Shown here: positions 25,304 to 34,731 of the stretch, in pieces
Numbering within the stretch: position 1 is the stretch's first letter
Layout of the letters: each line of letters starts with the position of its first letter
Origin: Chloroflexota bacterium
GTDB taxonomy: Bacteria > Chloroflexota > Dehalococcoidia > FW602-bin16
Reading direction: 5' to 3'
Assembly: GCA_004297765.1 (NCBI GenBank)
Contig: SCTZ01000140.1
Location: 1 to 64,000, forward strand
Length of the DNA: 64,000 nt
Notes under the pieces: model-generated
Told to the model about the DNA's origin: nothing
What the model saw: the letters and a program-made list of their open reading frames with translations, nothing else
Database searches by the model: none
Translations under genes and position numbers: made by a program

Positions 25304-25807
25304 CTACGCGGCCCTGCGCATCTCGCCTCTGGTTTCGACGATGTTCTTGATCCGACGGCGCATCCGCTCGACGAACGCGAGGTTGTCGGATAGGCAGCTT
25401 TCGATGAGCGCACCCACGCCATAGCGACCGCCGAGGTCGGCCATGGCGACCAGAGCCGCGTACTCTCCGAGATGGAGATGCATGAGCGAGTTGGCCTTGG
25501 TGGCTACATAGATGGCTTTCGCCACTGGGTGTTGGATCTCGTTGAACTCCCTTCGGAAGTCCTCCAGGAACACATCGTGTAGCCGCCCGGTAGTCTGTAC
25601 CGGCTGCTTGCCGATGATCTTGAAACAGTGGTCGAGTGTGCTGAGGATTTTATCCTCCACAAAGACCCACGAGTTGAGAATCTCCTTGACATCCGGATCC
25701 TGAGCGAGCCCGCTCAACTCCTGACATATCGTCTTCGCGCGATCTTCGCGTCTCCGCACGTCGCTTAGCATCCAAACGAATAGATCCTGTGGATTCTGAA
25801 CAGGCAT
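25304..25807 (-). CDS. DUF892 (YciF-like) ferritin-like helical protein
   Basis: The all-helical 167-residue protein begins VQNPQDLFVWMLSDVRRREDRA and continues with LSGLAQDPDVKEILNSWVFVEDKIL and the HPVAKAIYVATKANSLMHLHLGEYAAL segment. The layout of Glu and His residues resembles DUF892/YciF proteins, which have a ferritin-like four-helix bundle and are stress-linked. TAGGAGGAACATAC before the ATG at 25807 sets the start. Confidence 0.65.
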   Translation of the reverse strand: MPVQNPQDLFVWMLSDVRRREDRAKTICQELSGLAQDPDVKEILNSWVFVEDKILSTLDHCFKIIGKQPVQTTGRLHDVFLEDFRREFNEIQHPVAKAIYVATKANSLMHLHLGEYAALVAMADLGGRYGVGALIESCLSDNLAFVERMRRRIKNIVETRGEMRRAA

Positions 25808-26044
25808 GTATGTTCCTCCTAATATGTTTGACCCGCTGACGTACTCGTGGTCAAACCGAATTAGAGGTGGCAAGATATATGCCTATGAACCGGTGGCTGG
25901 GTAGGTCTGCTGGATAGTTCCAACCGCGGGAGTCCTTGTCGCGGCTCAGTGGCGTAAGGTGCCGGAAACAGGCATAATAATGGTCGAGCTAAGGCTGAGA
26001 TCTGACTTGATCAACGAATACACTCGCTGGAGGTGACGGAAGTA

Positions 26045-28174
26045 GTGGAGAAGAAGCGCATGGAAGAAGACGCGTCCGCGAGCCAACCCACGGCATCTGC
26101 GGAGAAGCTGCCGTTCTCTCCCGCTCAACTTCTGGCGTCCATCGTGGAATGCTCGGATATCGCCATCGTTACCAAGAGCCTGGATGGTCTGATCGCCACC
26201 TGGAACTCCGGCGCTGAGCGCCTGTACGGTTATCGGGCCGAGGAGGTCCTGGGCAAGTCTGTCGACTTTCTCATTCCCTCGGGTCAACCCGATGAGCTAC
26301 CATCCATTATGGGGCGCCTTCAACGGGGCGAGCTTATCGAGCATTACGAGACGGTGCGGGTTCGGAAGGATGGCGGATTGATCGACATATCTCTCACTGT
26401 GTCTCCTATCAAGAGTGGAGATGGGACTGTTATTGGCGCCTCCACGATTGCTTGCGATATTGCGGAGCGCAGGCGAATCGAGGCAGAGCATGAGCGGCTG
26501 TTACAGCTTGCCCGGGAGCAGAACCAGAGGTTGCAGGCTCAGAACGAGGAACTGCAGGCGCAGGCTGAGGAGATCCAGGCGCAACAAGAGGAGTTGCGTG
26601 CGCAGAACGAGCAGCTGTTGGCTCAGACGGCGGAGTTGTCCCATGCCAATACGGCGCTGCTCGTGTCAGAGAGACGAGCCGAGGCGTTGGCTGGGGAGCT
26701 CGAGAGGGAAAGAGATATCCTGCAAGCCATTATGGAGAACACCAGCGCGCACCTGTGCTACCTGGATCGGCAACTGAACTTCGTTCGTGTCAACTCGACC
26801 TATGCAGCTGGCTCCGGGCACAGCGCTGCCGAGCTCATCGGGCGCAACCACTTCGAGCTATTTCCGAATGCGGAGAACCAGGCTATCTTCGAGCGCGTCA
26901 GAGAAACCGGCGAAGCTATCCAGTACCTGGCCAAGCCATTTGAGTTCTCGGATCAGCCCTGGCGTGGTGTCACGTACTGGGACTGGACCCTAACGCCAAT
27001 TAAGGGCGTGGACGGACAAGTAGAGGGACTGGTGCTCTCCCTTGTCGATGTGACCGAGGACGTTCGAGCCCGCATGCGTATCGAGGAGTTAGCTGAGGAG
27101 GCGCGCCGTCGGGCCGACGAGTTAGATAGCGTGTTTGCGGCCATGAGTGATGTGGTGGTCGTCTACGATGCTGGTGGCACGGTCGTACGGGCTAACCCGG
27201 CTGCGCTAGCGGCATACGGTCTCAACTCGGTCAACATAAGTCGGGAAGCGATCGGTGAGAAGCTGGTCATCCGTTATCCTGACGGGCAACCCGCCCCACT
27301 GGATGATCTGCCGGTAGCGCGGGCGCTTCGGGGTGAGATGGTGACGAACAGACGCTTCATCTTCAGGGATGCCAGTGGGCATGATGTGACCGTCGATGCC
27401 TCGGCCTCGCCCCTGATGGCCGACGGTCAGATCCGGGGGGCGGTTGCGGTTTGGAGGGATGTGACGGAGCGCGAGCAGTTGCTGGCGCGGGTTCAGCTTG
27501 AGCGCCAACGCATGGAGGAGATGATCCATCTGATCGCCCATGACGTGCGACAACCGCTCACCGTCGCACGTGGCCACGCGCAATTCATGCAGCGCAGCCT
27601 GATGCGGGGTGATCTGGAGCGCGCTCGTGTCAGCGCGGAGACGATCGAGGTCAGCGCCCGCAGGCTGGAGGTGATGATTCGCGACATGGTGGACAGCGCC
27701 CGGTTGGAAGTTGGGCAGCTCCAATTGGAGCGTCAACCGCTGGATATGGAGGCGTTCGTACGGGATTCTCTGATGCGTCTCTCTGTTGCGCTGGACGTAA
27801 GTCGGGTGCGCATCGAGGTCGTCAGTCCAGTGTCGGCCTATGCCGATCCGAATAGACTCGAACGTGTCCTTGGGAATCTCATCTCGAACGCCATCAAGTA
27901 TTGTGAGCCTGGCGGCGAGATTGTGGTACGGATCCAAGAGCGGGGTCACAAGGCGATGGTCTCCGTATCCGATCAGGGACCGGGGATCGGTCCTGAAGAC
28001 CTGCCGCACCTGTTCGAACGCGGCTATCGTGCCGCGGGAGAGCACAAGTCGGAGGGACTGGGTTTGGGACTGTATATCGCTCGCCTCCTGGTCGAAGCGC
28101 ACGGGGGAAGGATCTGGTGTGAGAGCGAAGAAGGAAAGGGAAGTAGTTTCTGCTTCAGCCTGCCGAGCCAGTAG
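26045..28174 (+). CDS. PAS-domain sensor histidine kinase
   Basis: A soluble sensor kinase of about 709 residues. Three PAS domains lie near residues 25-140 (WNSGAERLYGYRAEEVLG), 220-345 and 365-480, with a Gln/Glu-rich coiled coil between the first two. The H-box is LIAHDVRQPLT, and the ATPase has an N-box NLISNAIKYCEPGG, DQGPGIG and GLGLGLYIA. No transmembrane helix is evident. GGAGGTGA eight bases upstream supports the GTG at 26045. No response regulator is adjacent. Confidence 0.9.
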   Translation: MEKKRMEEDASASQPTASAEKLPFSPAQLLASIVECSDIAIVTKSLDGLIATWNSGAERLYGYRAEEVLGKSVDFLIPSGQPDELPSIMGRLQRGELIEHYETVRVRKDGGLIDISLTVSPIKSGDGTVIGASTIACDIAERRRIEAEHERLLQLAREQNQRLQAQNEELQAQAEEIQAQQEELRAQNEQLLAQTAELSHANTALLVSERRAEALAGELERERDILQAIMENTSAHLCYLDRQLNFVRVNSTYAAGSGHSAAELIGRNHFELFPNAENQAIFERVRETGEAIQYLAKPFEFSDQPWRGVTYWDWTLTPIKGVDGQVEGLVLSLVDVTEDVRARMRIEELAEEARRRADELDSVFAAMSDVVVVYDAGGTVVRANPAALAAYGLNSVNISREAIGEKLVIRYPDGQPAPLDDLPVARALRGEMVTNRRFIFRDASGHDVTVDASASPLMADGQIRGAVAVWRDVTEREQLLARVQLERQRMEEMIHLIAHDVRQPLTVARGHAQFMQRSLMRGDLERARVSAETIEVSARRLEVMIRDMVDSARLEVGQLQLERQPLDMEAFVRDSLMRLSVALDVSRVRIEVVSPVSAYADPNRLERVLGNLISNAIKYCEPGGEIVVRIQERGHKAMVSVSDQGPGIGPEDLPHLFERGYRAAGEHKSEGLGLGLYIARLLVEAHGGRIWCESEEGKGSSFCFSLPSQ

Positions 28175-28246
28175 GACAGCTCGCACGTCGTTGCCCCATC
28201 GGGCGTCAGAGCACGTGGGACCAACCACTTCCTACTCTGCCGATAA

Positions 28247-29077
28247 CTACGCGACTATTGGCCCACCGCGGGCTTGGCCAGAGCTGAGAGCCAGCTCCGC
28301 CACTGAGGCGAGCCGATCGAGCCTGGCCGCATCGAAACTGCCCCTGGACTCAAAGAGGACGGTTCCGTCCGGATCGATCAGGAAGATCCACGCGTCGCTC
28401 TCGTTTGTCACGCCAAGTGCCTCCCTTATCGATCCCATCGATCCGTAGATCGTCACCACATGATCCTGCAGGCTGTCCGGAGTTGCGCTGCGCATGGCCG
28501 TCTCGATCATTGGCGCAGCCAGGCGCGCCACCCCGCCGATCATGGGTATTTCGTAGAAAGTCACATCTTTGCGGTGTGCGAAGCGGTTGTTGAAGGCGTC
28601 GACCCAATCCTCCACGGCCCAACGCGCCGAATAGGCGAAACCCATGGCCACAAGTGCTACCTTGCCCGCGGCGTCGTCTGGCAAGCGCACATGCCGGCCG
28701 GACAAGGCTTGGCCTTCCAGTGTGGGTAGTCTCTGACCCAGTATCGAGCGCCGCTCGGTTGGAACGGCCGGTCCCCGTCTTCTGGCCGACAGGCCGGTTA
28801 TGAGGGCTGGCATGGCCAGTTGGAAGACCGTCCAGGCGCCAGCGAGACCGATGAGGCCGTTGATTATTCGCTCGAGCAAGCGCCTCTTTCCAAAGAGGCT
28901 ATGCACGATGTTGAAGTGGTTTAGCGCTGTCAGTCCCCAGCTCATCGCTCCGACAGCGCTGAGCAGCGCCGCGAGGGCCGTGAGGGTCCTCAGTTTTCTC
29001 GATGCCACGTTTCCTTTACCTCCGAGGGCAATGTGGCTTGCCACCGGCAATTTGTGCATCTTGGGTGCCATGGTCAT
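28247..29077 (-). CDS. DUF378-like membrane domain fused to a redoxin-like domain
   Basis: A 276-residue protein. The first part resembles DUF378 (GAMSWGLTALNHFNIVHSLFGKRRLLERIINGLIGLAGAW). The second resembles an ATP10/thioredoxin-like fold (RLPTLEGQALSGRHVRLPDDAAGKVALVAMGFAYSARWAVEDWVDAF, WIFLIDPDGTVLF). The active-site CxxC is absent: FAYSARW stands where Cys residues would be. It is probably a non-catalytic membrane-attached redoxin-like protein. The exact start is uncertain. Confidence 0.6.
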   Translation of the reverse strand: MTMAPKMHKLPVASHIALGGKGNVASRKLRTLTALAALLSAVGAMSWGLTALNHFNIVHSLFGKRRLLERIINGLIGLAGAWTVFQLAMPALITGLSARRRGPAVPTERRSILGQRLPTLEGQALSGRHVRLPDDAAGKVALVAMGFAYSARWAVEDWVDAFNNRFAHRKDVTFYEIPMIGGVARLAAPMIETAMRSATPDSLQDHVVTIYGSMGSIREALGVTNESDAWIFLIDPDGTVLFESRGSFDAARLDRLASVAELALSSGQARGGPIVA

Positions 29078-29213
29078 GCCATCGGTTCTTGGGGGTGTCC
29101 CGTCTGCAGGGTGGCGGATGTTGCCATGATCCCTCGATGTGCGTCATAATACGCGGCAGTTGTGCCTGGGAGCGGCGATGATCGCCGTAGTTTTGAAGCG
29201 GGAGGATTCTTCT

Positions 29214-30167
29214 ATGGAGTATCGGCAGCTTGGTGCATCAGGATTGCGCGTCTCGGAGGTCGGTCTGGGCGGCAACAACTTTGGCCGCTCCTGCGACGAA
29301 GCGCAAACGGCTGTTGTGATCCAGCGGGCACTCGAACTCGGGGTTAACCACATCGACACCGCTGACATCTACTCCGGCGGGGTCTCAGAACAGCACGTGG
29401 GTAAGGCGATCGCGGGACGACGCCACGAGGTGGTGCTGGCCACTAAGGTCGGACTGCCGCTCGGCAAAGGACCCAACGATCAGGGGTTATCCTATGCTCG
29501 GATCATCGCGTGCTGCGAAGCAAGCCTGCGGCGGCTGGGGACCGACTACATCGACGTGTACTACCTGCACCGGCCCGATCCGCTCACGCCGCTTAGCGAG
29601 ACGCTGCGTGCCCTGGACGACCTGGTGCGTCAAGGCAAGGTGCGCTATGTTGGCATTTCGAGCTACCCAGCATGGCAGGCGTGCGATGTGCTGTGGATCT
29701 CGGATCGTCATGGTTACCGACCACCGGTGGTCACCCAGAACGGCTACAACCTGGTCGATCGAGCAATCGAGGGCGAGTTGCTCCCATTCTGCCGGGCCCA
29801 TGGTGTCGGCGTCGTGCCTTTCTTCCCGTTGGCCAGTGGATTTCTCACCGGTAAGTACCGCGCGAATGAGCCTGCGCCGCCAGGCTCACGCGGCGCCACC
29901 AGTCGCCTCCTTCAGCAATGGCTGACAGAGCGCAACTTCGCACTTCTTGCTGCGCTGGAGGGCTTTGCGGGCGCGCGCGGTCACAGTATTGGCGAGCTTG
30001 CCATTGCATGGCTGCTGGGCCATCCTGAGGTGCCCACTGTAATAGCTGGCGCGACGAAACCGGAGCAGGTAACGGCCAATGTCGCGGCGACTGCCTGGAA
30101 GCTCACGCCGGAAGACATGCGGGATATCGAGCAGATTCTGGCAACTGGCAAACCGGGCGAAGGATAG
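29214..30167 (+). CDS. Aldo/keto reductase
   Basis: A 317-residue AKR barrel. Catalytic tetrad residues are visible in HIDTADIYSGG (Asp, Tyr), VLATKVG (Lys) and VYYLHRPDP (His), and the NADPH site includes VPTVIAGATKPEQV near the C-terminus. GGGAGGATTC before the ATG at 29214 sets the start. It would reduce an aldehyde or ketone with NADPH. It ends six bases before the convergent DUF169 gene. Confidence 0.92.
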   Translation: MEYRQLGASGLRVSEVGLGGNNFGRSCDEAQTAVVIQRALELGVNHIDTADIYSGGVSEQHVGKAIAGRRHEVVLATKVGLPLGKGPNDQGLSYARIIACCEASLRRLGTDYIDVYYLHRPDPLTPLSETLRALDDLVRQGKVRYVGISSYPAWQACDVLWISDRHGYRPPVVTQNGYNLVDRAIEGELLPFCRAHGVGVVPFFPLASGFLTGKYRANEPAPPGSRGATSRLLQQWLTERNFALLAALEGFAGARGHSIGELAIAWLLGHPEVPTVIAGATKPEQVTANVAATAWKLTPEDMRDIEQILATGKPGEG

Positions 30168-30173
30168 TATGTC

Positions 30174-30941
30174 CTATTCCTTCTTTGTGACGTTGCTGTA
30201 GCTCTTCGCTAGACCTAGCGTGGGGTCGCACTGCGAGCCGTAGGGAGGAATCGGGTAGCGAAGGCTGGCCGCGCTCAGCCCTCTGAGTCCGACTACCACC
30301 TTTTCCAGGATCTTGGGCGGTACAGCGATCACCATCTCATCGTCCTGCACCCCGCCGTACCGCCGCTCGCCATAGCAGGGAATCGCCACCGCCGGCTCGC
30401 CGCTGTTGAAGCACTGCACCATCGAGTCCGAGCAGGCGCCCTCGCCGGTGCAGAAGAGCTGGTAGCGTTTGTACCCCTCCCACTGCATTCCGTTCACGAA
30501 GAGGATGATCTGGGCTGGCAGACCGAAGATCACGGCCACGTCCGGCTCGAATTTATCTGCGCTCAGCGGCGCCACCGCGATGGCCTGGAAGCGGCCGTAC
30601 GGTATGCGCGGTGTCGCCTCCTGGTGCAGGCGCGCGTCCTCCTGATTGCGGAACCAGACGCCAGCCGTGCGGCTACCGTTCATGAGATCCTCAGGCTTCT
30701 CGACCAACCCGAAAATCGAGCCGCAGCCTTCCATCAGGTCGGGCGCCTCCACCCCAACCGTCCATCCTGCTGTGCGGGCCAGACCTACCACCTGACAAAA
30801 GGTGGACGGATGGTCCATCTTGCGCAGTCTCCTGATTTCCCCGAGTTCCCGCGCGTCCTCTATGAACTTGATTCCGATAGGCATTGTACGCAAGCGCAGG
30901 AGCCCTTCCAGCTCGCGTGTAGTGTCCGGCAAATTGCCCAT
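30174..30941 (-). CDS. DUF169-family protein
   Basis: The 255-residue protein begins MGNLPDTTRELEGLLRLRTMPIGIKFIEDARE, which is typical of DUF169, and includes STFCQVVGLAR, FQAIAVAPLSADKFEPDVAVIFG and CTGEGACSDSMVQCFNSGEPAVAIPCYGER. Conserved Cys residues suggest metal or cofactor binding. AAAAAGGAGCG before the ATG sets the start and removes an unlikely 97-residue extension. The function of the family is unknown; it is often found in anaerobes. Confidence 0.8.
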   Translation of the reverse strand: MGNLPDTTRELEGLLRLRTMPIGIKFIEDARELGEIRRLRKMDHPSTFCQVVGLARTAGWTVGVEAPDLMEGCGSIFGLVEKPEDLMNGSRTAGVWFRNQEDARLHQEATPRIPYGRFQAIAVAPLSADKFEPDVAVIFGLPAQIILFVNGMQWEGYKRYQLFCTGEGACSDSMVQCFNSGEPAVAIPCYGERRYGGVQDDEMVIAVPPKILEKVVVGLRGLSAASLRYPIPPYGSQCDPTLGLAKSYSNVTKKE

Positions 30942-31193
30942 TGTGACGCTCCTTTTTGATGTCGTGAAAGGCTCGCTATCCCGTCGGCTCGGCATCCTTG
31001 CGTTGAGGCTGTGAGACCCGACGGCATGCAGCGCGGCGCTGATGGATCTATACGAGGCTTGGTCATAAATCACAGTTGATGCAGAGCGCGAAGGCGGGTC
31101 CTGGGAGCGTCCGCCATAGGCGGGCGCTCCCAGGCGGCATCGTCTCTCACAATTGGGACCACGCCTCATGTATACCGCGTGAGGCAAGGCGCG

Positions 31194-31266
31194 TATAGCA
31201 TATAGTATGCTCGTTTCGTGCGTCGATGGCATCCCCTCACGGGGGGATCGTGAGGGGGATTCAGAG
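31194..31266. repeat. Inverted-repeat element R1 (left of the MalT-type gene)
   Basis: The unit runs from TATAGCATATAGTATGCTCG through CATCCCCTCACGGGGGGAT to GGGGGATTCAGAGG. It pairs as an inverted repeat with R2 at 34530-34600 across the MalT-type gene. The rest of the 30942-31389 gap contains no recognisable gene. Confidence 0.7.
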
Positions 31267-31389
31267 GTCGGCCGTAGCTTCGAACCGGGGTGAGTTCTTC
31301 AAGCGGCAGACAGAGGCATCGAGGACTTGATCATTTCGCCAACGGCCCCTATACTGATGTAGTTCCTAGCTGGCACAAGGGGGTGTGCC

Positions 31390-34300
31390 TTGTCTTTGTC
31401 GGTGACGTCTCGTGACCCGGAAGTTCAGAGTGGGTCCCTGGTTTGGTATGAAGGGGGCGAGCGTCTTCTCATAAAGGTGGGCACTCCGGCCTGGTACAGA
31501 TGGCTGGAGACGAGCACTAGGTTCTCGTTTGCCAGCGATCACGGACGGTTCACTGCGTACAGGGAGCGCCGCGAGGGAGGCCGGTGGTACGGGAGGACCA
31601 ATGGTAGGCGTGGTGGGAAGCTACGTCGGGCCTACCTGGGCAAGACGGAGCAACTGACCTTGGAGCGGCTGAATGAGGTCGCTGCAGCGCTGGCGATGTC
31701 TGGCACTCGCGATGATCCGCACCCGCTTCTGTCCGATCGGATGGTGGGTACGAGCACCGTCTCAGCTCAGGAGACTGTGCATGGCTCATCCCAGAGTCGA
31801 CAGGGAGACCCACTTCTCGCGACCAAGATATCGCCGCCGTTGGCCCGCCCCGAACTTGTGAGTCGCCCTCGCTTGCTTGCGCGGCTACTCAAGGGTCTGC
31901 AGGGCAAGCTGACGTTGATCTCGGCCCCGGCCGGGTTTGGCAAGACAACTCTGCTCGGTCAATGGAGCCTGCATGTCGGGTGTCCTGTTGCCTGGGTATC
32001 GCTGGATGCCGCCGACAACGATCCAACCCGGTTCTGGACATACGTCATCTCCGCCCTCCAAACGCTCTATCCCTCTCTTGGTGGCACGACCTTGACCTTG
32101 CTACGTTCACCGCAGCGGTCACGCATGCAACACTTCCTGACCGTGCTGGCCAATGAGGTCGCGGCCTTGCCGGACGATCTTGTCCTGATCCTCGATGACT
32201 ACCAGGTGATCGAAGACCAGGCCATTCACGATGGGACGTCCTTCCTACTCGACCACCTTCCGCTGCAACTGCACGTTGTCATCGCTTCCCGAACGGCTCC
32301 GCCCCTGCCCCTAGCCAGGCTGCGTGGTCGCGATCAGCTCACCGAGTTGGAATCCGCCGATCTGAGCTTTACATCCGAAGAAACCGCTGCTTTCCTGAAC
32401 CAGGTCATGAAGCTGGATCTCGCGGCGGAGGACGTGGCTGCCCTGGGAAAACGTACCGAGGGATGGATCGTGGGTTTGCAGATGGCGGCCCTCTCGATGA
32501 AGGGATGCACGGACACCCATGGTTTCGTCGAGACCTTTGCCGGCAGCTACCGCTACGTCGCGGATTACCTGGTGGAAGAGGTCCTGCGATGTCAGCCCGA
32601 ACACATCCAGAGTTTCTTGCTGCAGACGTCCATCCTCGATGGTCTGAGCGGTCCGCTGTGCGAAGCTGTCACGGGCCTGGGTAAGGGTGAGGGACAGACC
32701 ATGCTGGAGATCCTGGAGCGAGGGAACCTGTTTACCCTGGCATTGGACAACGAGCGGCGTTGGTACCGTTATCATCGTCTCTTTGCCGAATGTCTCCAGA
32801 CCCGCCTGCAGCAGGTGAAGCCGAGCCGAGTGTCCGAGTTGCACCGGAGAGCAGCCGTCTGGCATGCCGACAATGGAATGGCGAGTGACGCGGTGGGGCA
32901 CGCCTTCGCGGCGGGTGATCTCGAGTTGGCGGCATCTCTGGTCGAGCGGCACGGCGCCCTCATGCTCAAGCGCGGCGAGGTAGCTACGCTCCTCGGTTGG
33001 CTTGCAGCACTCCCGAATGATGTGGTACAAGCGCGCCCACTTCTATGCATCTGGCATGCCCATGTGCTGGTCGACACGGGACAATTGGAGGCCGCGGAGG
33101 CGCGGCTGGCAGATGCCGAGCTTCACCTTGGCATGGAGCCCGGCATCACGCCTGATGTCGGGGGATCGACCGAGAAACAGGCTGATATTCAGCGCATACT
33201 GAACCACATGCTTGCCATTCGCACCGCGATCGCACACCACTGGCGCGACGTCGAGCTCGCGCTGGCACTTTCACGTCAGGCTCTCGAGCGCTCGTTCGGA
33301 GAAGAGGAGTATCTGCGGGCCGAGATCCTTCATGACTTGGGGCTTGCTTACCGCTGGACCGGTGATTTGACCAGAGGAAGCGAGTTGCTGGCCGAGGCCA
33401 ACGTTATCGGCCAGGCATCCGCGAATGTGCTCGTTGCTGTGATGGCCTTGACTCAACTGTCAGGTCTGCAGTCCGCACGAGGCCGACTCCGGGAGGTGAA
33501 TAAGACCTGCGAGCAGATGCTGCCGCTTGTGCTACGACACGAGGGACAGGTCTTCCCTGCGGCAGGCAGACCATTCTTGGTCAAGGCTTTGTTGCATTAC
33601 GAGTGGAACGATCTGGAGACTGCGACACGCTACGCGGGGCAAGGGATCGAGCGAAGCCAGCAGGGAGGAATGGTCGATCTGCTGCTAGGGCATAGCGTGA
33701 CGGCCCGCTTGAAGCAAGCGCTCGGAGATATAGATGGCGCGCTCGACTCCGTGTGGCAAGCGGAGCATTTGGCACGAGCGAACAATCTGATACAGGAGCT
33801 ACCCCGGATTGCAGTGTACCGGGTGCGATTGTGGCTGAGGCAGGGCAACCTCGACGCAGCGGTGCGCTGGGCGGAGACGTCAGGGCTCGGTATAGAGGAC
33901 GAAATAAGCTATCCGCGTGAGGGCAGCCACATGACTCTAGCGCGCGTGCTCACTGCACAGGGCCGATCCCTCGAAGCAGTGCGGTTGCTGGATCGGCTGC
34001 TGGACGCGGCGGACGCAGCAGGACGAGCCGGAGGTGTGCTCAAGATCCTGGCGCTGCGTGCTCTGGCTCTGCAGGCCGCGGGAGATTCGGATGGCGCGCT
34101 AAGGGCGTTGGTCCGCGGTCTCTCCCTGGCGGAGCCGGAAGGGTACGTGCGCACCTTCGTGGACGTAGGCAATGCGATGGCCGCATTGCTCTCCACGCTC
34201 CTTCAAAACTGGCAGCAGAATTGCTTTTCCACCGTCTCGCCGGAATACGTACGAACTTTGCTGGCGGCGTTCAACTCAGGTAGTACGCTGCCCGCGCACC

Positions 34301-34524
34301 TGGGTCCACATCATGCAAGCCAACCTGCTCTCGTCCTGCTGAGCAGCCGCGAGTTGGAAGTATTGCGGCTCGTCGCTCTCGGCAGGCGACCGCCCGAGAT
34401 AGCCCGTGAGCTTACTGTAGCCATAAGCACCATCAAGACGCACATCAAGAGCATCTACGGCAAGCTGGATGCGCACAGTGGAGTGGAAGCTGTGGCAAAA
34501 GCCAGGGACTTGAAGCTACTGTAG
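31390..34524 (+). CDS. MalT/LuxR-family transcription activator with an extra N-terminal domain
   Basis: A 1044-residue regulator. Residues 15-105 (FSFASDHGRFTAYRERREGG, WYGRTNGRRGGKLRRAYLGK) look like an integrase Arm-type DNA-binding domain, not normal for MalT proteins. From about residue 140 there is a STAND ATPase (ISPPLARPELVSRPRL, Walker A APAGFGKTTL, LVLILDDYQVI), then helical TPR-like repeats, and a C-terminal LuxR helix-turn-helix (LSSRELEVLRLVALGRRPPEIA). The start is TTG at 31390. It may control the reductase cluster downstream; that is inference from position. Confidence 0.9.
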   Translation: MSLSVTSRDPEVQSGSLVWYEGGERLLIKVGTPAWYRWLETSTRFSFASDHGRFTAYRERREGGRWYGRTNGRRGGKLRRAYLGKTEQLTLERLNEVAAALAMSGTRDDPHPLLSDRMVGTSTVSAQETVHGSSQSRQGDPLLATKISPPLARPELVSRPRLLARLLKGLQGKLTLISAPAGFGKTTLLGQWSLHVGCPVAWVSLDAADNDPTRFWTYVISALQTLYPSLGGTTLTLLRSPQRSRMQHFLTVLANEVAALPDDLVLILDDYQVIEDQAIHDGTSFLLDHLPLQLHVVIASRTAPPLPLARLRGRDQLTELESADLSFTSEETAAFLNQVMKLDLAAEDVAALGKRTEGWIVGLQMAALSMKGCTDTHGFVETFAGSYRYVADYLVEEVLRCQPEHIQSFLLQTSILDGLSGPLCEAVTGLGKGEGQTMLEILERGNLFTLALDNERRWYRYHRLFAECLQTRLQQVKPSRVSELHRRAAVWHADNGMASDAVGHAFAAGDLELAASLVERHGALMLKRGEVATLLGWLAALPNDVVQARPLLCIWHAHVLVDTGQLEAAEARLADAELHLGMEPGITPDVGGSTEKQADIQRILNHMLAIRTAIAHHWRDVELALALSRQALERSFGEEEYLRAEILHDLGLAYRWTGDLTRGSELLAEANVIGQASANVLVAVMALTQLSGLQSARGRLREVNKTCEQMLPLVLRHEGQVFPAAGRPFLVKALLHYEWNDLETATRYAGQGIERSQQGGMVDLLLGHSVTARLKQALGDIDGALDSVWQAEHLARANNLIQELPRIAVYRVRLWLRQGNLDAAVRWAETSGLGIEDEISYPREGSHMTLARVLTAQGRSLEAVRLLDRLLDAADAAGRAGGVLKILALRALALQAAGDSDGALRALVRGLSLAEPEGYVRTFVDVGNAMAALLSTLLQNWQQNCFSTVSPEYVRTLLAAFNSGSTLPAHLGPHHASQPALVLLSSRELEVLRLVALGRRPPEIARELTVAISTIKTHIKSIYGKLDAHSGVEAVAKARDLKLL

Positions 34525-34529
34525 AGTCG

Positions 34530-34600
34530 CCTCTTGAATCCCCCAACAATCCCCCCGTGAGGGGATGTCACCGCAGCAATCGACGCGCATACTATGTATC
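34530..34600. repeat. Inverted-repeat element R2 (right of the MalT-type gene)
   Basis: The sequence CTCTTGAATCCCCCAACAAT, then CCCCCGTGAGGGGATGTCA and CGCGCATACTATGTA, is the reverse-oriented partner of R1. It begins five bases after the stop codon of the MalT-type gene. Confidence 0.7.
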
Positions 34601-34731
34601 GGTCAGGCAGGACGAGTACGTGCCAACTGATCGGTCACGGCCTCCTGTCATACCGTGGGATAACATATCTCCTGAAGTACGCACCATCGGATGGTTTGTG
34701 GGTTTGGCTAGTTCTAGACGGGAGGCTTCAG

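Noticed and set aside
27206..28228. 340-codon open frame on the minus strand
   Set aside because: It is antisense to the histidine kinase catalytic part.
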